Of a stretch of 64,000 bases of DNA, positions 53,531 through 62,949 are shown one piece after another. Under the pieces are notes generated by a model. The model saw only the letters and a list, made by a program, of their open reading frames with translations, was not told where the DNA came from and did no database searches. The stretch is from Mycobacterium sp. GA-0227b. Its GTDB lineage: Bacteria > Actinomycetota > Actinomycetes > Mycobacteriales > Mycobacteriaceae. The DNA lies in the NCBI RefSeq assembly GCF_001499855.1, contig NZ_LQIK01000003.1, positions 124,001 through 188,000 of the forward strand. The letters run 5' to 3'. The position numbers were made by a program, and so were the translations under genes. Numbering within the stretch: position 1 is the first letter of the stretch; every line of letters begins with the position of its first letter.

Positions 53531-54176
53531 GCCTGCCGACGAAGCGATGCCGTTGAGTGTCGACCTCGCTGCAATCGAAGCCGACGCTGCGCAACAGCCG
53601 CGGAATCGCGTCGCCGAGATTGCCCGCGACATGCGAGCTGCGGAGCATGCGTCGTGCCGCAAGCCCGTCGTCGGCGGTCATGTCGCCTCCGACGTCGACG
53701 AGGTACAGCCTGCCGCCGGGCCGCAGGACGCGGAAGATCTCGCGTGCGGCTTCGCTTTTCACATCGCCACCGAGATGGTGCCACATCATCGACGACAGCA
53801 CCCGGTCGAACTCGCCTTCGGCATACGGGAGCTTCTGGACGTAGCCGCGCTCGAACCGAATTCCGGTCAATCCGCGGGCCTTTCGTTGAGCACGGGTAAG
53901 CGCTCGCGGGTCGGGATCGCAGCCGACGGCCGTAAGGGCCGGATAGCGGCGCTTCGCGCGGATACTGACATTTCCCGTCCCGCAACCGACTTCGAGCACC
54001 GACCTCGCGGCCGCGAGTTCGGCCCGGCTGATCAGAGCGTCGTAGACCCTGTTCATCCCCAATAATCGGGTCAGCAGGTCGTAGCCCGGCAGAAATGCAT
54101 CATGGCCCGCGGCGGGTAGATAGTCATGTCGGTTACCCATGGCACCGGCGACGGAGTTTGGATGATTTTCGGTCAT
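53499..54176 (-). CDS. SAM-dependent methyltransferase
   Basis: A 225-residue methyltransferase. LEVGCGTGNVSIRAKRRYP is motif I, GCDPDPRALTRAQRKA motif II, VLSSMMWHHLGGDVKSEAAREIFRVLRPGGRLYLVDVGGD the characteristic post-motifs of the Methyltransf_11/23 group. ATG 54176 is used; ATG 54140 (MGNRHDYLPAAGH) is a plausible alternative. It is divergent from the AraC-type regulator, sharing the palindromic region at 54200-54214. Acceptor unknown. Confidence 0.88.
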   Translation of the reverse strand: MTENHPNSVAGAMGNRHDYLPAAGHDAFLPGYDLLTRLLGMNRVYDALISRAELAAARSVLEVGCGTGNVSIRAKRRYPALTAVGCDPDPRALTRAQRKARGLTGIRFERGYVQKLPYAEGEFDRVLSSMMWHHLGGDVKSEAAREIFRVLRPGGRLYLVDVGGDMTADDGLAARRMLRSSHVAGNLGDAIPRLLRSVGFDCSEVDTQRHRFVGRLTYYRAVRPA

Positions 54177-54199
54177 GCTTCCATCGTGAACGCCTGCAG

Positions 54200-54214
54200 C
54201 CTAACTAAGTTAGG
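54200..54214. promoter_or_regulatory. Palindrome CCTAACTAAGTTAGG in a divergent promoter
   Basis: Perfect 15-base palindrome between the methyltransferase (starting at 54176) and the AraC gene (54250). Surrounding bases are AT-rich. Probably an operator controlling both genes. Confidence 0.65.
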
Positions 54215-54249
54215 TGATATTTGTAGAAACTAGGACTATCTTTCGTCAT

Positions 54250-55104
54250 ATGGCGCTGGCATCCCGGTTGGTCAGGCATCGAAGTGGCGTACCGATGTAC
54301 CAGTATCCGACCGGTCCGGACACACCCCCGGTCTCGGTGGTCCGCGCTGGCCGGGATGAGGTGCTCGAAAGGGGTCGCCACATCCACGACTTTCCCGCCT
54401 TGTGGTACGTCTCGTCGGCCGGGCTCGTCTATGTCGCGGCGGCCGGTGCGGTGCTCGATCCGAGCCGGGTGGACCGCTCCGGTGGCGATGTCGGAATCTT
54501 CTTCGACCCCGTGGCGCTGGGCGAGGACGGCGAGTCGCCGTGGCCGGCGTGGCGGGCGCATCCGCTGCTGTTTCCATTCCTGCACAGTGAGTCCGGCGGC
54601 CTGCTCGAACTACGGCTGCCTACCGCCCGCCGCGGCGCCTGGGACGCCGCGATCGGGTCGATCGAAGCCGAGCTGACGGAGCGGAAGGACGGCTACCGGC
54701 AGGCCGCACTCGCCCACCTCACGCTGCTGCTTATCGACCTCGCCCGCCTCGCCGTTGACGTCGTCGGCGACTTGCGTCACAGCGGCGAACCCGTGCTCGC
54801 CGAGGTGTTCGCGGTGATCGACCGGCGGCACAACACGCAGCTCTCGCTGCGCGACGTGGCCGCCGAGATCGGCATGACGCCCGGCCACCTGACCACGTTG
54901 GTGCGCCGGCGCACCGGGCGCACCGTGCAGGAGTGGATCATCGAACGGCGCATGGCTGAGAGCCGCCGGCTGCTGGCCGATACCGACCTGTCGATCCAGG
55001 AGGTGGCGCGTCGGGTCGGGATAGCGGACCCCGGCTACTTCTCCAGGCAGTTCCGCCGGGTACACGGCACCTCACCGCGCATCTGGCGCGGTCGTCCCGG
55101 CTGA
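54250..55104 (+). CDS. AraC-family transcriptional regulator
   Basis: A 284-residue regulator (ATG 54250; ATG 54295 is an alternative). The C-terminal double helix-turn-helix is clear: LSLRDVAAEIGMTPGHLTTLVRRRTGRTVQEWIIERRMAESRRLLADTDLSIQEVARRVGIADPGYFSRQFRRVHGTSPRIWR. The N-terminal cupin-like domain contains VLERGRHIHDFPALWYV. Such regulators commonly activate neighbouring genes, and the palindrome at 54200-54214 upstream could be its binding site. No ligand is suggested by the sequence. Confidence 0.9.
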   Translation: MALASRLVRHRSGVPMYQYPTGPDTPPVSVVRAGRDEVLERGRHIHDFPALWYVSSAGLVYVAAAGAVLDPSRVDRSGGDVGIFFDPVALGEDGESPWPAWRAHPLLFPFLHSESGGLLELRLPTARRGAWDAAIGSIEAELTERKDGYRQAALAHLTLLLIDLARLAVDVVGDLRHSGEPVLAEVFAVIDRRHNTQLSLRDVAAEIGMTPGHLTTLVRRRTGRTVQEWIIERRMAESRRLLADTDLSIQEVARRVGIADPGYFSRQFRRVHGTSPRIWRGRPG

Positions 55105-55145
55105 TAACGGCAGCGTCAGCCAAGCGGTCGCCGTAGGGTGAATTC

Positions 55146-57443
55146 ATGGCCATCATCGAAACGGACGCCGCGCCTCAGACCCCGTTTGAGCAGGAGGTCG
55201 CTGCCACCCAGCGGTACTTCGACAGCCCGAGATTCGACGGGATCACCCGCCTGTACTCAGCGCGCCAAGTCGCTGAACAGCGCGGCACGATCGCCTCCGA
55301 CTACATCGTCGCGCGTGAGGCCGCCACCGCGTTCTACGCGCGTCTTCGCGAACTGTTCGCGCAGAAGAAAAGCATCACCACGTTCGGCCCTTACTCGCCC
55401 GGGCAGGCCGTCACGATGAAACGAATGGGCATCGAGGGCATCTACCTCGGTGGCTGGGCGACGTCGGCTAAAGGGTCCACGACCGAGGACCCGGGACCCG
55501 ACCTCGCCAGCTACCCCCTCAGCCAGGTGCCCGAGGAGGCTGCCGGTCTGGTCCGTGCGCTGCTCACCGCGGACCGCAACCAGCAGTACCTGCGGTTGCA
55601 AATGTCGGACAAGCAGCGCGACGCGACGCCTGCCGTCGACTTCCGCCCGTTCATCATCGCCGACGCCGACACCGGCCACGGCGGAGATCCACACGTGCGC
55701 AACCTGATTCGCCGATTTGTGGAGGCCGGGGTGCCCGGTTACCACATCGAGGACCAGCGCCCGGGTACCAAGAAGTGTGGCCACCAGGGTGGCAAGGTGC
55801 TCGTGCCGTCCGACGAGCAGATCAAACGGCTCAACACCGCCCGTTTCCAACTCGACATCATGAAGGTGCCCGGCATCATCGTCGCCCGCACGGATGCCGA
55901 GGCGGCCAACTTGATCGACAGCCGCGCCGACGAGCGCGACCAGCCGTTCCTGCTGGGCGTGACGAATCTGAAGGTGCCGTCGTACAAGTCCTGCTATCTG
56001 GCGATGATGCGTCGCTTCTACGAGGCGGGCGTCAGCGAACTCAACGGCCACCTGCTCTATGCGCTGCCCGAGGGTGAGTACGCGACCGCCAACGCGTGGC
56101 TGGACCGCCACGGTATCGGCGACGCCGTTGCCGAGGCGGCCTCGACGTACCACGACCGGCCGGACGGGGCCATCGACGAGATCTTCGACGAGGTCGAGTC
56201 GAAGTGCGTCGACGCCTGGCAGGTCGATGCCGGGCTGATGACCTATGGGGAGGCCGTCGCCGAGCTACTCGAGTTCCGCGAGAGTGAAGGCGAACAACTC
56301 GATATGAGTGTGACGGAGTGGCGCGATTTTGCCCGGCTCGCACCGTTGTACACCGCGCGCGAGAAGGCCAGGGAGCTCGGCGCGGCGGTCGGCTGGGACT
56401 GCGAACTCGCCAAGACCCCGGAGGGCTACTACCAGGTCCGCGGCGGCATCCCATACGCGATAGCCAAGTCGCTTGCCGCCGCGCCATTCGCCGACATCCT
56501 CTGGATGGAAACCAAGACCGCCGACCTCGCCGACGCGCGCGAGTTCGCCGAGGCGGTCCACGCCGTGTTCCCCGACCAGATGTTGGCCTACAACCTGTCG
56601 CCTTCCTTCAACTGGGACACCACCGGCATGACCGACGACGAGATGCGGGCGTTCCCAGTGGAACTCGGAAAGATGGGTTTCGTCTTCAACTTCATCACCT
56701 ATGGCGGGCACCAGGTCGACGGCGTCGCATCCGAGGAGTTCGCCACCGCACTGCGACAGGACGGCATGCTCGCGCTAGCACGGCTGCAGCGCAAGATGCG
56801 GCTTGTCGAATCTCCTTACCGCACACCGCAAACGCTCGTCGGCGGCCCGCGAAGCGATGCTGCGCTGGCTGCGTCGTCGGGCCGCTTGGCGACCACCAAG
56901 GCGATGGGCAAGGGCTCGACCCAGCATCAGCATCTGGTGCAGACCGAGGTGCCGAAGAAGCTGCTCGAGGAGTGGCTGGCGCTGTGGGGCGAGCACTACA
57001 AACTCGATGAGAAGCTGCGGGTGCAGCTACGGCCGACGCGGCCCGGGTCGGACGTGCTCGAACTCGGGATCTACGGCGAGCGTGACGGCGAGGACGAGAA
57101 GCTCGCCAACGTGATCGTCGACCCGATCAAGGACCGGCACGGCCGCAGCATCCTGACGGTGCGTGACCAGAACACCTTCGCCGAGAAGCTGCGCCAGAAG
57201 CGGCTGATGAGCGTCGTGCACCTATGGCTGATTCACCGGTTCAAGGCCGAGATCGTCTACTACGTCACGCCGACCGAGGACAACATCTACCAAACCGAGA
57301 AGATGAAGTCGCACGGCATCTTCAGCGACGTTTACCAGGAGGTCGGGGAGATCATCGTGGCCGACGTCAACCAGCCGCGAATCGAGGAACTGCTGGCCTC
57401 CGACCGGGAGGCACTGGGCCGGTTGATCCGTAAGGAGGATTAG
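55146..57443 (+). CDS. icl2: Isocitrate lyase 2, long form (Icl2/AceA)
   Basis: A 765-residue isocitrate lyase. The catalytic loop KKCGH is at 209-213 (Cys211), preceded by ADTGHGG metal and substrate residues, then [12 protein letters not shown] and YNLSPSFNW. The length, more than 700 residues with a C-terminal extension of about 170 residues after position 590 ([16 protein letters not shown] onward), marks the mycobacterial Icl2 group rather than the 430-residue Icl1. In M. tuberculosis H37Rv the gene is split into aceAa and aceAb; here it is intact. It cleaves isocitrate in the glyoxylate shunt and can act on methylisocitrate. Convergent aldehyde dehydrogenase ends eight bases later. Confidence 0.93.
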   Translation: MAIIETDAAPQTPFEQEVAATQRYFDSPRFDGITRLYSARQVAEQRGTIASDYIVAREAATAFYARLRELFAQKKSITTFGPYSPGQAVTMKRMGIEGIYLGGWATSAKGSTTEDPGPDLASYPLSQVPEEAAGLVRALLTADRNQQYLRLQMSDKQRDATPAVDFRPFIIADADTGHGGDPHVRNLIRRFVEAGVPGYHIEDQRPGTKKCGHQGGKVLVPSDEQIKRLNTARFQLDIMKVPGIIVARTDAEAANLIDSRADERDQPFLLGVTNLKVPSYKSCYLAMMRRFYEAGVSELNGHLLYALPEGEYATANAWLDRHGIGDAVAEAASTYHDRPDGAIDEIFDEVESKCVDAWQVDAGLMTYGEAVAELLEFRESEGEQLDMSVTEWRDFARLAPLYTAREKARELGAAVGWDCELAKTPEGYYQVRGGIPYAIAKSLAAAPFADILWMETKTADLADAREFAEAVHAVFPDQMLAYNLSPSFNWDTTGMTDDEMRAFPVELGKMGFVFNFITYGGHQVDGVASEEFATALRQDGMLALARLQRKMRLVESPYRTPQTLVGGPRSDAALAASSGRLATTKAMGKGSTQHQHLVQTEVPKKLLEEWLALWGEHYKLDEKLRVQLRPTRPGSDVLELGIYGERDGEDEKLANVIVDPIKDRHGRSILTVRDQNTFAEKLRQKRLMSVVHLWLIHRFKAEIVYYVTPTEDNIYQTEKMKSHGIFSDVYQEVGEIIVADVNQPRIEELLASDREALGRLIRKED

Positions 57444-57451
57444 AGCGCGGC

Positions 57452-58813
57452 TCAGTTGCCCGGCGGTGACCAGTGCACGACCTTCATCACGGTCATCTCG
57501 TCGAGCAGTTCGGGTCCGAAGCCGAACCCGTTGCCGCTGGCGCGGCGCGGTTGCGACGCCCCGCCGGGTGCGCCCCCGAAGACGTCGTTGATCTTGACGG
57601 TGCCGACCGGCAACGCCCGCCAGGCCTGCTGCGCGTGGGCCATGTCGGGGGTCAGCACGGTGGCGGCCAACCCGTAGCGATCGTCGGCGGCCTCGCGCAG
57701 CGCGGTCTCGAAGTCGGGCACGACCCGCACCGGCGCGACCGGACCGAACGTCTCCTCCCGAAACACCCGCATGTCCGGTGTGCAGTCGGCCAGCACGGTG
57801 GGCGGGTAGAACGCGCCCGGGCCCGGTCGCGGTTCGCCGCCGATCAAAGCCCGCGCGCCGTTGGCGACCGCGTCGTCGACGTGGTCCTGCACCACCGCAC
57901 GCTGCTGCCGATCGACCATCGGCCCGATCCGCTCGTCCCATCCGCGCGCTTCGTCGACCAAAGCGTCGAGGAAGGCGTCGGCCATCGAGCCGACCACGAA
58001 AACCCGCTCGACCGACACGCAGATCTGCCCGGCGTTCGCGTACGCGCCCAGCGCGGTCTGCTCGGCCGCCCACCGCGGATCCACTCCGGCGTCGACGATC
58101 AACGCGTCGTTGCCACCGTTCTCCAGCACCGTCTTGGCGCCGCGCTCCGCGCACGCCCGCGCGATCGCCCGGCCGGCCGCACTGCTGCCGACATGTGCCA
58201 CCACGTCGACGTCCTGCGCCGAGGCCAGCTGGGCACCGACCGTTCCGTCGCCGTCGAGGATTTCCAACACACCGTCGGGAAGCTGTTCGGCCAGGAGTTC
58301 GGCGAACCGCCGACCGGTTGCCGGGCACCGCTCACTTGGCTTGTGCACCACCGTATTTCCGGTCACCAGCGCCGCGCCGAGCAGACCCGCCGCCACGGCT
58401 ACCGGATCGTTCCACGGGGTCAGCACCGCCACGACACCGCGTGGTTCCGGGACCATCAGGTCGGTCGCGGCCCATGACCCGTGCAGGCTGCGCCCGCGGT
58501 GCACTGGACCGAGTTCGGCGTACTGCACCAACGTGCCCGCGCCGGCGTCGACTCCGCCCAACGCGTCGTCTCGCAGCTTGCCGGTCTCGCGTTCGTTGAG
58601 CTCGGCCAGTTCGGCTGCCGCTTCGCGGACCGCAGCGGCCGCTCGCGTCAGCGCGCCGGCCCGTTCTGCCGCGGGGGTACGCGCCCACGCCGGCGCGGCC
58701 TCATGCGCTCGCGCCACGGCTTCGGCACAGGCTGCGGGGTCGGTGACCGGAATCCGGGTCACCATGTCGCCGGTACGCGGGTCCAGAACAGTCAGATCCA
58801 TGGTTTGGGACAT
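57452..58813 (-). CDS. Aldehyde dehydrogenase
   Basis: A 453-residue aldehyde dehydrogenase. The catalytic glutamate region is VLENGGNDALIVDAG (in place of LELGGK), and the catalytic cysteine is in ANAGQICVSVERV. The cofactor region VPEPRGVVAVLTPWNDPV is typical. EETFGPVAPVRVV and the final NGFGFGPELLDEMTVMKVVHW complete the family pattern. Slightly shorter than the usual 480-500. It oxidises an aldehyde with NAD(P), and the substrate is unknown. Its stop is eight bases from the convergent icl2 stop. The gene lies downstream of the SRPBCC gene by 78 bases and may share its transcription. Confidence 0.9.
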   Translation of the reverse strand: MSQTMDLTVLDPRTGDMVTRIPVTDPAACAEAVARAHEAAPAWARTPAAERAGALTRAAAAVREAAAELAELNERETGKLRDDALGGVDAGAGTLVQYAELGPVHRGRSLHGSWAATDLMVPEPRGVVAVLTPWNDPVAVAAGLLGAALVTGNTVVHKPSERCPATGRRFAELLAEQLPDGVLEILDGDGTVGAQLASAQDVDVVAHVGSSAAGRAIARACAERGAKTVLENGGNDALIVDAGVDPRWAAEQTALGAYANAGQICVSVERVFVVGSMADAFLDALVDEARGWDERIGPMVDRQQRAVVQDHVDDAVANGARALIGGEPRPGPGAFYPPTVLADCTPDMRVFREETFGPVAPVRVVPDFETALREAADDRYGLAATVLTPDMAHAQQAWRALPVGTVKINDVFGGAPGGASQPRRASGNGFGFGPELLDEMTVMKVVHWSPPGN

Positions 58814-58855
58814 CGAAGGGTGTTACCCGCTTCCCACAGGGTCAACCGCCGTCCG

Positions 58856-58896
58856 GCTCAACCCTCAGGCTCAAGCCCTCAGGCTCCAACCTCAAG
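58856..58896. repeat. Imperfect tandem repeat of about 14 bases, three units
   Basis: GCTCAACCCTCAG, GCTCAAGCCCTCAG and GCTCCAACCTCAAG follow each other directly. They run from the intergenic space into the stop codon of the SRPBCC gene. Likely slippage product. Confidence 0.6.
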
Positions 58897-59323
58897 CGTA
58901 AAGCTCCTCGAACTTGCGGATGGACCGGTCGATATCGCCCTTGACCGCCCGCGCGGCCGCCGATCCGATCGGCCCGAACAGCGGCGCGCCGCCGAGGTTG
59001 AGGGTGAGGGTGAAGGCGCTGCCCTTCTTCGTCGGAGCCACGGTCATCGTCAGCCCATACCTGGTGCCGCCGACGCCGTTTCCGGTCACCTCGATCAGCT
59101 GGGGCGGGTCGAACTTCTTGATGGTCCAGGTGACCCGGTTGCGCAGGCCTTTCGCGCCGGCCACTCCGACGATGGTGGTGCCTACCGACAGTTCGTCGGG
59201 CAACTCGCTTCGCCAGCCCTCGTGCATCACCAGCCAGTCACCCAGCGAGCTGAGGTCCGAGACGTGTTCCCACGCGTCCTGTGGGCTCAACGCCAATTCG
59301 CGCGACAACTCGAGTTTCGCCAT
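58892..59323 (-). CDS. SRPBCC-family protein resembling M. tuberculosis Rv0910
   Basis: A 143-residue protein ([18 protein letters not shown]). It shares [30 protein letters not shown] and the ending [24 protein letters not shown] with Rv0910-type proteins and with the protein at 22431-22859. These START-like proteins are annotated as toxins partly because Rv0909-Rv0910 behaves as a toxin-antitoxin pair, but no antitoxin ORF lies beside this one. It begins 18 bases after the histidine kinase and is the third gene of that operon. Possible role in lipid or ligand binding. Confidence 0.82.
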   Translation of the reverse strand: MAKLELSRELALSPQDAWEHVSDLSSLGDWLVMHEGWRSELPDELSVGTTIVGVAGAKGLRNRVTWTIKKFDPPQLIEVTGNGVGGTRYGLTMTVAPTKKGSAFTLTLNLGGAPLFGPIGSAAARAVKGDIDRSIRKFEELYA

Positions 59324-59341
59324 CTTGGGATGCTAACCACC

Positions 59342-60691
59342 TCAGCTCGGCGCGGGCAGGCTCAGCACCAGCCGCGCGCCGCCCAGCGGGCTGGTTTCCA
59401 TTGTCGCGGTTCCGCCGTGCAGCTCGGCCTGCTGGGCCACCAGCGCCAAGCCCAGTCCAGAACCGGAGCGTGCCGCGGTCGAGCCGCGCGAGAACCGTTC
59501 GAACACCGCGGCCCGTTCGTCCTCCGGTATCCCCGAGCCGTTGTCGTCGACGGTGATTCTCACGCCTTCGCCGGAACTGTCCGCGCCGAGCTGGATCTCG
59601 GTGGCGCCGCCGTGCTTGATCGCATTGGTGATCGCGTTGTCGACGACGAGCCGCAGCCCGGCCGGCAAGCCCAACATGAGCACCGTCGTCGACGAAGCCA
59701 GCGACACCCGCAGACCGGGATAGTTGCGCATCGCGTCGTGCGCGGCCCGGTCCAGCAGCTCGGTGATGTCGACGGGCACGAAGTCGTCGACGGTGGTCAA
59801 CTGGCCCTGGGCCAGGCGTTCCAGTGCCGTGAGCATCGCCTCGACGCGGCTCTGGGTGCGCATCACGTCGGCGATCACCTCCTGGCGCTGCTCGTCGCGC
59901 ATCTGCAATGTGGACAGCACCTCGAGATTGGTGCGCATCGCGGTCAGCGGGGTGCGTAGCTCGTGCGACGCCACCGCGGCGAAGTCGCGCGCCGATTCCA
60001 GCGCCGCTCTGGTGCGTTGCTGTTCGTCGCCGATACGGGCGAGCATCCCTTCGACCGCCTCGGCGATCTCGACGGCCTCCTGCACGCCGCGCACCTGAAC
60101 CTCGTCGGGTTTCGACTGCGCGTTGATCGCGCGGGCCTGCTGGGCGAGCAGGCGGAACGGGTTGATCATGATCGACCACATCACCCAGCCGACGAGGACG
60201 GTGCCCACGATCACGCCGCCGCAGATCAGCAGCACCCGGCGGTGCAACTCGTCGATGCGGCGCTGGGTCTCGGCCAGCGGCGCGCCGACTGCGATCAACG
60301 CGTCACCGGCGGCGAATGTCCGCACCCGGTATTCGACGCCGTCGATGGTGGTGTCGGCGTAGCCGATGTCGAACTTCGGCAACACCACGTCCTCGGGTAT
60401 GGAGACGGTGACGCCGTCAACCCGCGCGGTGCGCACCAGCCCGCCGTCCGGGATGGGTGGGTCGACGTCCACCTGCTGTGCGGTGCGCAGCAGCGTGCTG
60501 ATGTCGCCCAGGCTGCTGACAGAGTCGAGGCGGCGGTCCAGTTGACTGTATTGGTCGTTGGTGACGCCGAACCACACCCATGCGCCCAGCGTGATCACTA
60601 GCGCCACCACCGACAGCGCCGCCACGATCACGATGATCCGAAGCGACAACACCCGCGTCAGCAGCTGGTACAGGCGTCCGCCGAGGACCAT
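59342..60691 (-). CDS. Sensor histidine kinase, PrrB-like
   Basis: A 449-residue membrane kinase. Two transmembrane segments (IIVIVAALSVVALVITLGAWVW and VLLICGGVIVGTVLVGWVMW) enclose an extracytoplasmic sensor of about 100 residues. The HAMP region leads to the H-box FAAVASHELRTPLTAMR with His243. N-box VDNAITNAIKHGG and G-boxes DDNGSGIPEDER and GSGLGLALVAQQ follow. The C-terminal half closely matches PrrB of M. tuberculosis, whereas the sensor half differs. No response regulator gene is adjacent, unlike prrA-prrB. Its ATG overlaps the stop of the SGNH lipoprotein gene. Confidence 0.9.
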   Translation of the reverse strand: MVLGGRLYQLLTRVLSLRIIVIVAALSVVALVITLGAWVWFGVTNDQYSQLDRRLDSVSSLGDISTLLRTAQQVDVDPPIPDGGLVRTARVDGVTVSIPEDVVLPKFDIGYADTTIDGVEYRVRTFAAGDALIAVGAPLAETQRRIDELHRRVLLICGGVIVGTVLVGWVMWSIMINPFRLLAQQARAINAQSKPDEVQVRGVQEAVEIAEAVEGMLARIGDEQQRTRAALESARDFAAVASHELRTPLTAMRTNLEVLSTLQMRDEQRQEVIADVMRTQSRVEAMLTALERLAQGQLTTVDDFVPVDITELLDRAAHDAMRNYPGLRVSLASSTTVLMLGLPAGLRLVVDNAITNAIKHGGATEIQLGADSSGEGVRITVDDNGSGIPEDERAAVFERFSRGSTAARSGSGLGLALVAQQAELHGGTATMETSPLGGARLVLSLPAPS

Positions 60692-61383
60692 CAGATGCCG
60701 CGCGGCAGTTGCGCGCCGATGAGCGGCGCGATCTTCTCGGCCATATAGGTGTGGCCCGCATCGGTGGGGTGAACGCCGTCGGAGCCGATCAGCTCGGGTC
60801 TGTCGACGAACCAGCGCGCGGCGATCGGGTCGATGAACGTCGCACCCGCCAGCTCGGCCTGGTACTCGAGGGTGTCGCGGATGCGCATCACCTCAGCGGG
60901 GACGTCGGCTGTCGGCCACGGCGGCCCGATCACCAGCAGTCGCGCCGACGGTGCGATCCGACGCGCCAACTGGAATGTGCCGTAGATGAGGATCGACAGC
61001 TGGGTGGGATCGACACGCTGATCGTTGCGGGAACCGAAGAACACCACGAGGGTGTCGTCGGGCTTCACCGTGGCGGCGGTCAAATCCTCGAACAGGCTGC
61101 CGCGGTTACCGCGGGTGCCGTAGCCGGCCCCGCCTTCGGCACCGACGTCGGCCGTGGTGGCGACCCCTTGTCGAGCCAGGATCTGCCATGCCTGTGTCGG
61201 CCATCCTTTCGCGTCGAGCCCGCCTTCGTCGCTGCCGGTCGTGTACGAGTCACCGATCACCGCGATGCGATTGACCGCGAAGTTGAGCTCGACGATCTCT
61301 TTGTCGCGCAGTGGTTCCCGATGCTGGCATCCCGCGACGATCAAGAGTGCGAGCGACAGCACAATCGTCACCACGCGCCTCAC
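60691..61383 (-). CDS. SGNH/GDSL hydrolase lipoprotein
   Basis: A 230-residue protein started at GTG 61383 (VRRVVTIVLSLALLIVAGC). The lipobox IVAGC predicts an outer-face lipoprotein. The SGNH motifs are visible: block I VIGDSYTTGSDEGG with the nucleophile Ser, block II GGAGYGTRGN, block III FFGSRNDQR with Asn, and block V DGVHPTDAGHTYMAE with the catalytic Asp and His. Such enzymes deacylate esters on polysaccharides or lipids. Its stop overlaps the kinase start (ATGA), so both are one operon. A link between surface ester hydrolysis and kinase sensing is speculative. Confidence 0.88.
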   Translation of the reverse strand: MRRVVTIVLSLALLIVAGCQHREPLRDKEIVELNFAVNRIAVIGDSYTTGSDEGGLDAKGWPTQAWQILARQGVATTADVGAEGGAGYGTRGNRGSLFEDLTAATVKPDDTLVVFFGSRNDQRVDPTQLSILIYGTFQLARRIAPSARLLVIGPPWPTADVPAEVMRIRDTLEYQAELAGATFIDPIAARWFVDRPELIGSDGVHPTDAGHTYMAEKIAPLIGAQLPRGI

Positions 61384-61433
61384 CGCTCCAGCGTAGGGCT
61401 GCGACGACGCCAGCACCGCAGCGACTCGCGTGG

Positions 61434-62645
61434 TCATCCGGCGCGGGCCGAAAACACCTCTGCTCGTTCGCGCGGGTGCAACACGGTGTGCAACTTGCCA
61501 TGGGTATCCGAACGCGTGGGGGCGCTCATCATGCCGCGCATCCATTTCCGGGCAGGCTCCTCGACGAAGTGGTACAGCATGACCGCGCCGATCAGCGCGG
61601 TGCCGAGCAAGGCAACCATTATCAACTTGCCCGTGAGGTCCGGCGACAGTTGCAGCTCGAATTGCGCCACCATCCAGTTCCAGGTGGTGTGCACCAGTTC
61701 ATGGACCATGTACAGGCTGAACGACACGTGGCCCAGGTACACGATCGGCCGCAGCGACAGCAACCAGGGCAAGGTTCCCGACCCGATGGCCAGCGTGAAC
61801 AGCAAGGGTACGAACAGCACATCGACCAGGCCTGCGCTGTCGGGGACCTTAGACAGCGGGTGGGCGTCGAGCAGGTAGAGGATGGCGACGATCGCACCGC
61901 CCAGCAGAACTGCGGCGTACCCCGCCGCACGCCGGGTCCGGTCGCTGGGTTGCAGCTTGCGGACTGCGGCACACACCAGCGCACCGGCGGTGAACTGCAT
62001 GACGATCCGCGGCAGCCAACTCCACGGTGTGTAGAACAGCCCGGTGGCCAGCAGCAGCAGGATCGGCGGCATGGTGGCGACGAAGGCCAGCGCGATCAAG
62101 CCCCGCGCCCGTGTCGCTCGCGCGATCCGGAAGATCACCAGGATCAGCGCGCCGAACAGCAGATAGGCCAGCCATTCGGCGCTGATCGACCAGGCCGGGC
62201 CGTCCCAGCTGGACCCGTCGAAGAACGGCACGAACCACAATTGGACCATCAGCGCCTGGCGGATGTAGTTCGTGGCGGTCAGAGTGTCGGCCGCCGGCGA
62301 CGGCACGTGGCCGATGTACAGGGTGAAGATGATCCACAACGCCGCCAGATGCATCGTCACCAGGTACACCGGCCATACGCGGGCCAGCCGCAACCAGAGA
62401 AAGCGCGCGGTGGCCCGCCACGAAAACGACGGCCCCATTCGATCGAGATAGTTCCACGTGAGCACGAACCCGCTGAGCATGAAGAACAGGTCCACGCCCT
62501 GCGCACCGCAGTTGAGCAGCGGCGCAAGCGCCGACCGGAAGCCCGGCACCGACTCCTCTAGAAGCGGCCGGAAGTGGAACAGCACCACCCACACGGCGGC
62601 GACGATGCGCAGGCCGGAAAGGGCTCTGATTTCGCCGGTGCGCAC
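61434..62645 (-). CDS. Acyltransferase 3 family membrane protein (OatA/OafA-like)
   Basis: A 403-residue protein started at GTG 62645 (VRTGEIRALSGLRIVAA). The motif GLRIVAAVWVVLFHFRP contains the conserved His of acyltransferase 3 proteins. FFMLSGFVLTWNY and FLWLRLARVWPVY (conserved Arg residues) follow. About ten membrane segments are predicted. Such enzymes O-acetylate cell-wall sugars, glycolipids or secondary metabolites. The C-terminal 30 residues are a soluble basic tail. It precedes the SGNH gene by 50 bases on the same strand, so it may be first in that operon, giving an acyltransferase-esterase pair. Confidence 0.88.
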   Translation of the reverse strand: MRTGEIRALSGLRIVAAVWVVLFHFRPLLEESVPGFRSALAPLLNCGAQGVDLFFMLSGFVLTWNYLDRMGPSFSWRATARFLWLRLARVWPVYLVTMHLAALWIIFTLYIGHVPSPAADTLTATNYIRQALMVQLWFVPFFDGSSWDGPAWSISAEWLAYLLFGALILVIFRIARATRARGLIALAFVATMPPILLLLATGLFYTPWSWLPRIVMQFTAGALVCAAVRKLQPSDRTRRAAGYAAVLLGGAIVAILYLLDAHPLSKVPDSAGLVDVLFVPLLFTLAIGSGTLPWLLSLRPIVYLGHVSFSLYMVHELVHTTWNWMVAQFELQLSPDLTGKLIMVALLGTALIGAVMLYHFVEEPARKWMRGMMSAPTRSDTHGKLHTVLHPRERAEVFSARAG

Positions 62646-62949
62646 AACACTCTCTTCGCGGAAGTCCGTAGCTTCTCGTTCGGGTCTCGCCTGATGTCCA
62701 CTCGCCGGGTGGTCCACTCCCCTGACCACAGACGGTCCCGACCCGGCAGCTTGGGAACAGTACCAGCCGCGCCGGTATCCGGAACAAGCGTGGAAACCCC
62801 GTGACACGGCCTCTGCGACATCGAAAAACGTTGGCGACGAGGCACTTCGGTCACTGCAGCAACGGTCCTGTCCGAATTTGCGACACGCCGCAGAAAGCCA
62901 TGCCCAATCAAGTCTTGACTCATTCCAGATAACGCGGCATATTGACAGC
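62646..62949. other. Intergenic region with a FurA box upstream of furA
   Basis: About 300 bases between the acyltransferase gene and furA. TCTTGACTCATTCCAGATAA (62913-62932) matches the published mycobacterial furA operator, in which TTGACT is also the -35 element. Nothing else gene-like was noticed. Confidence 0.7.
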
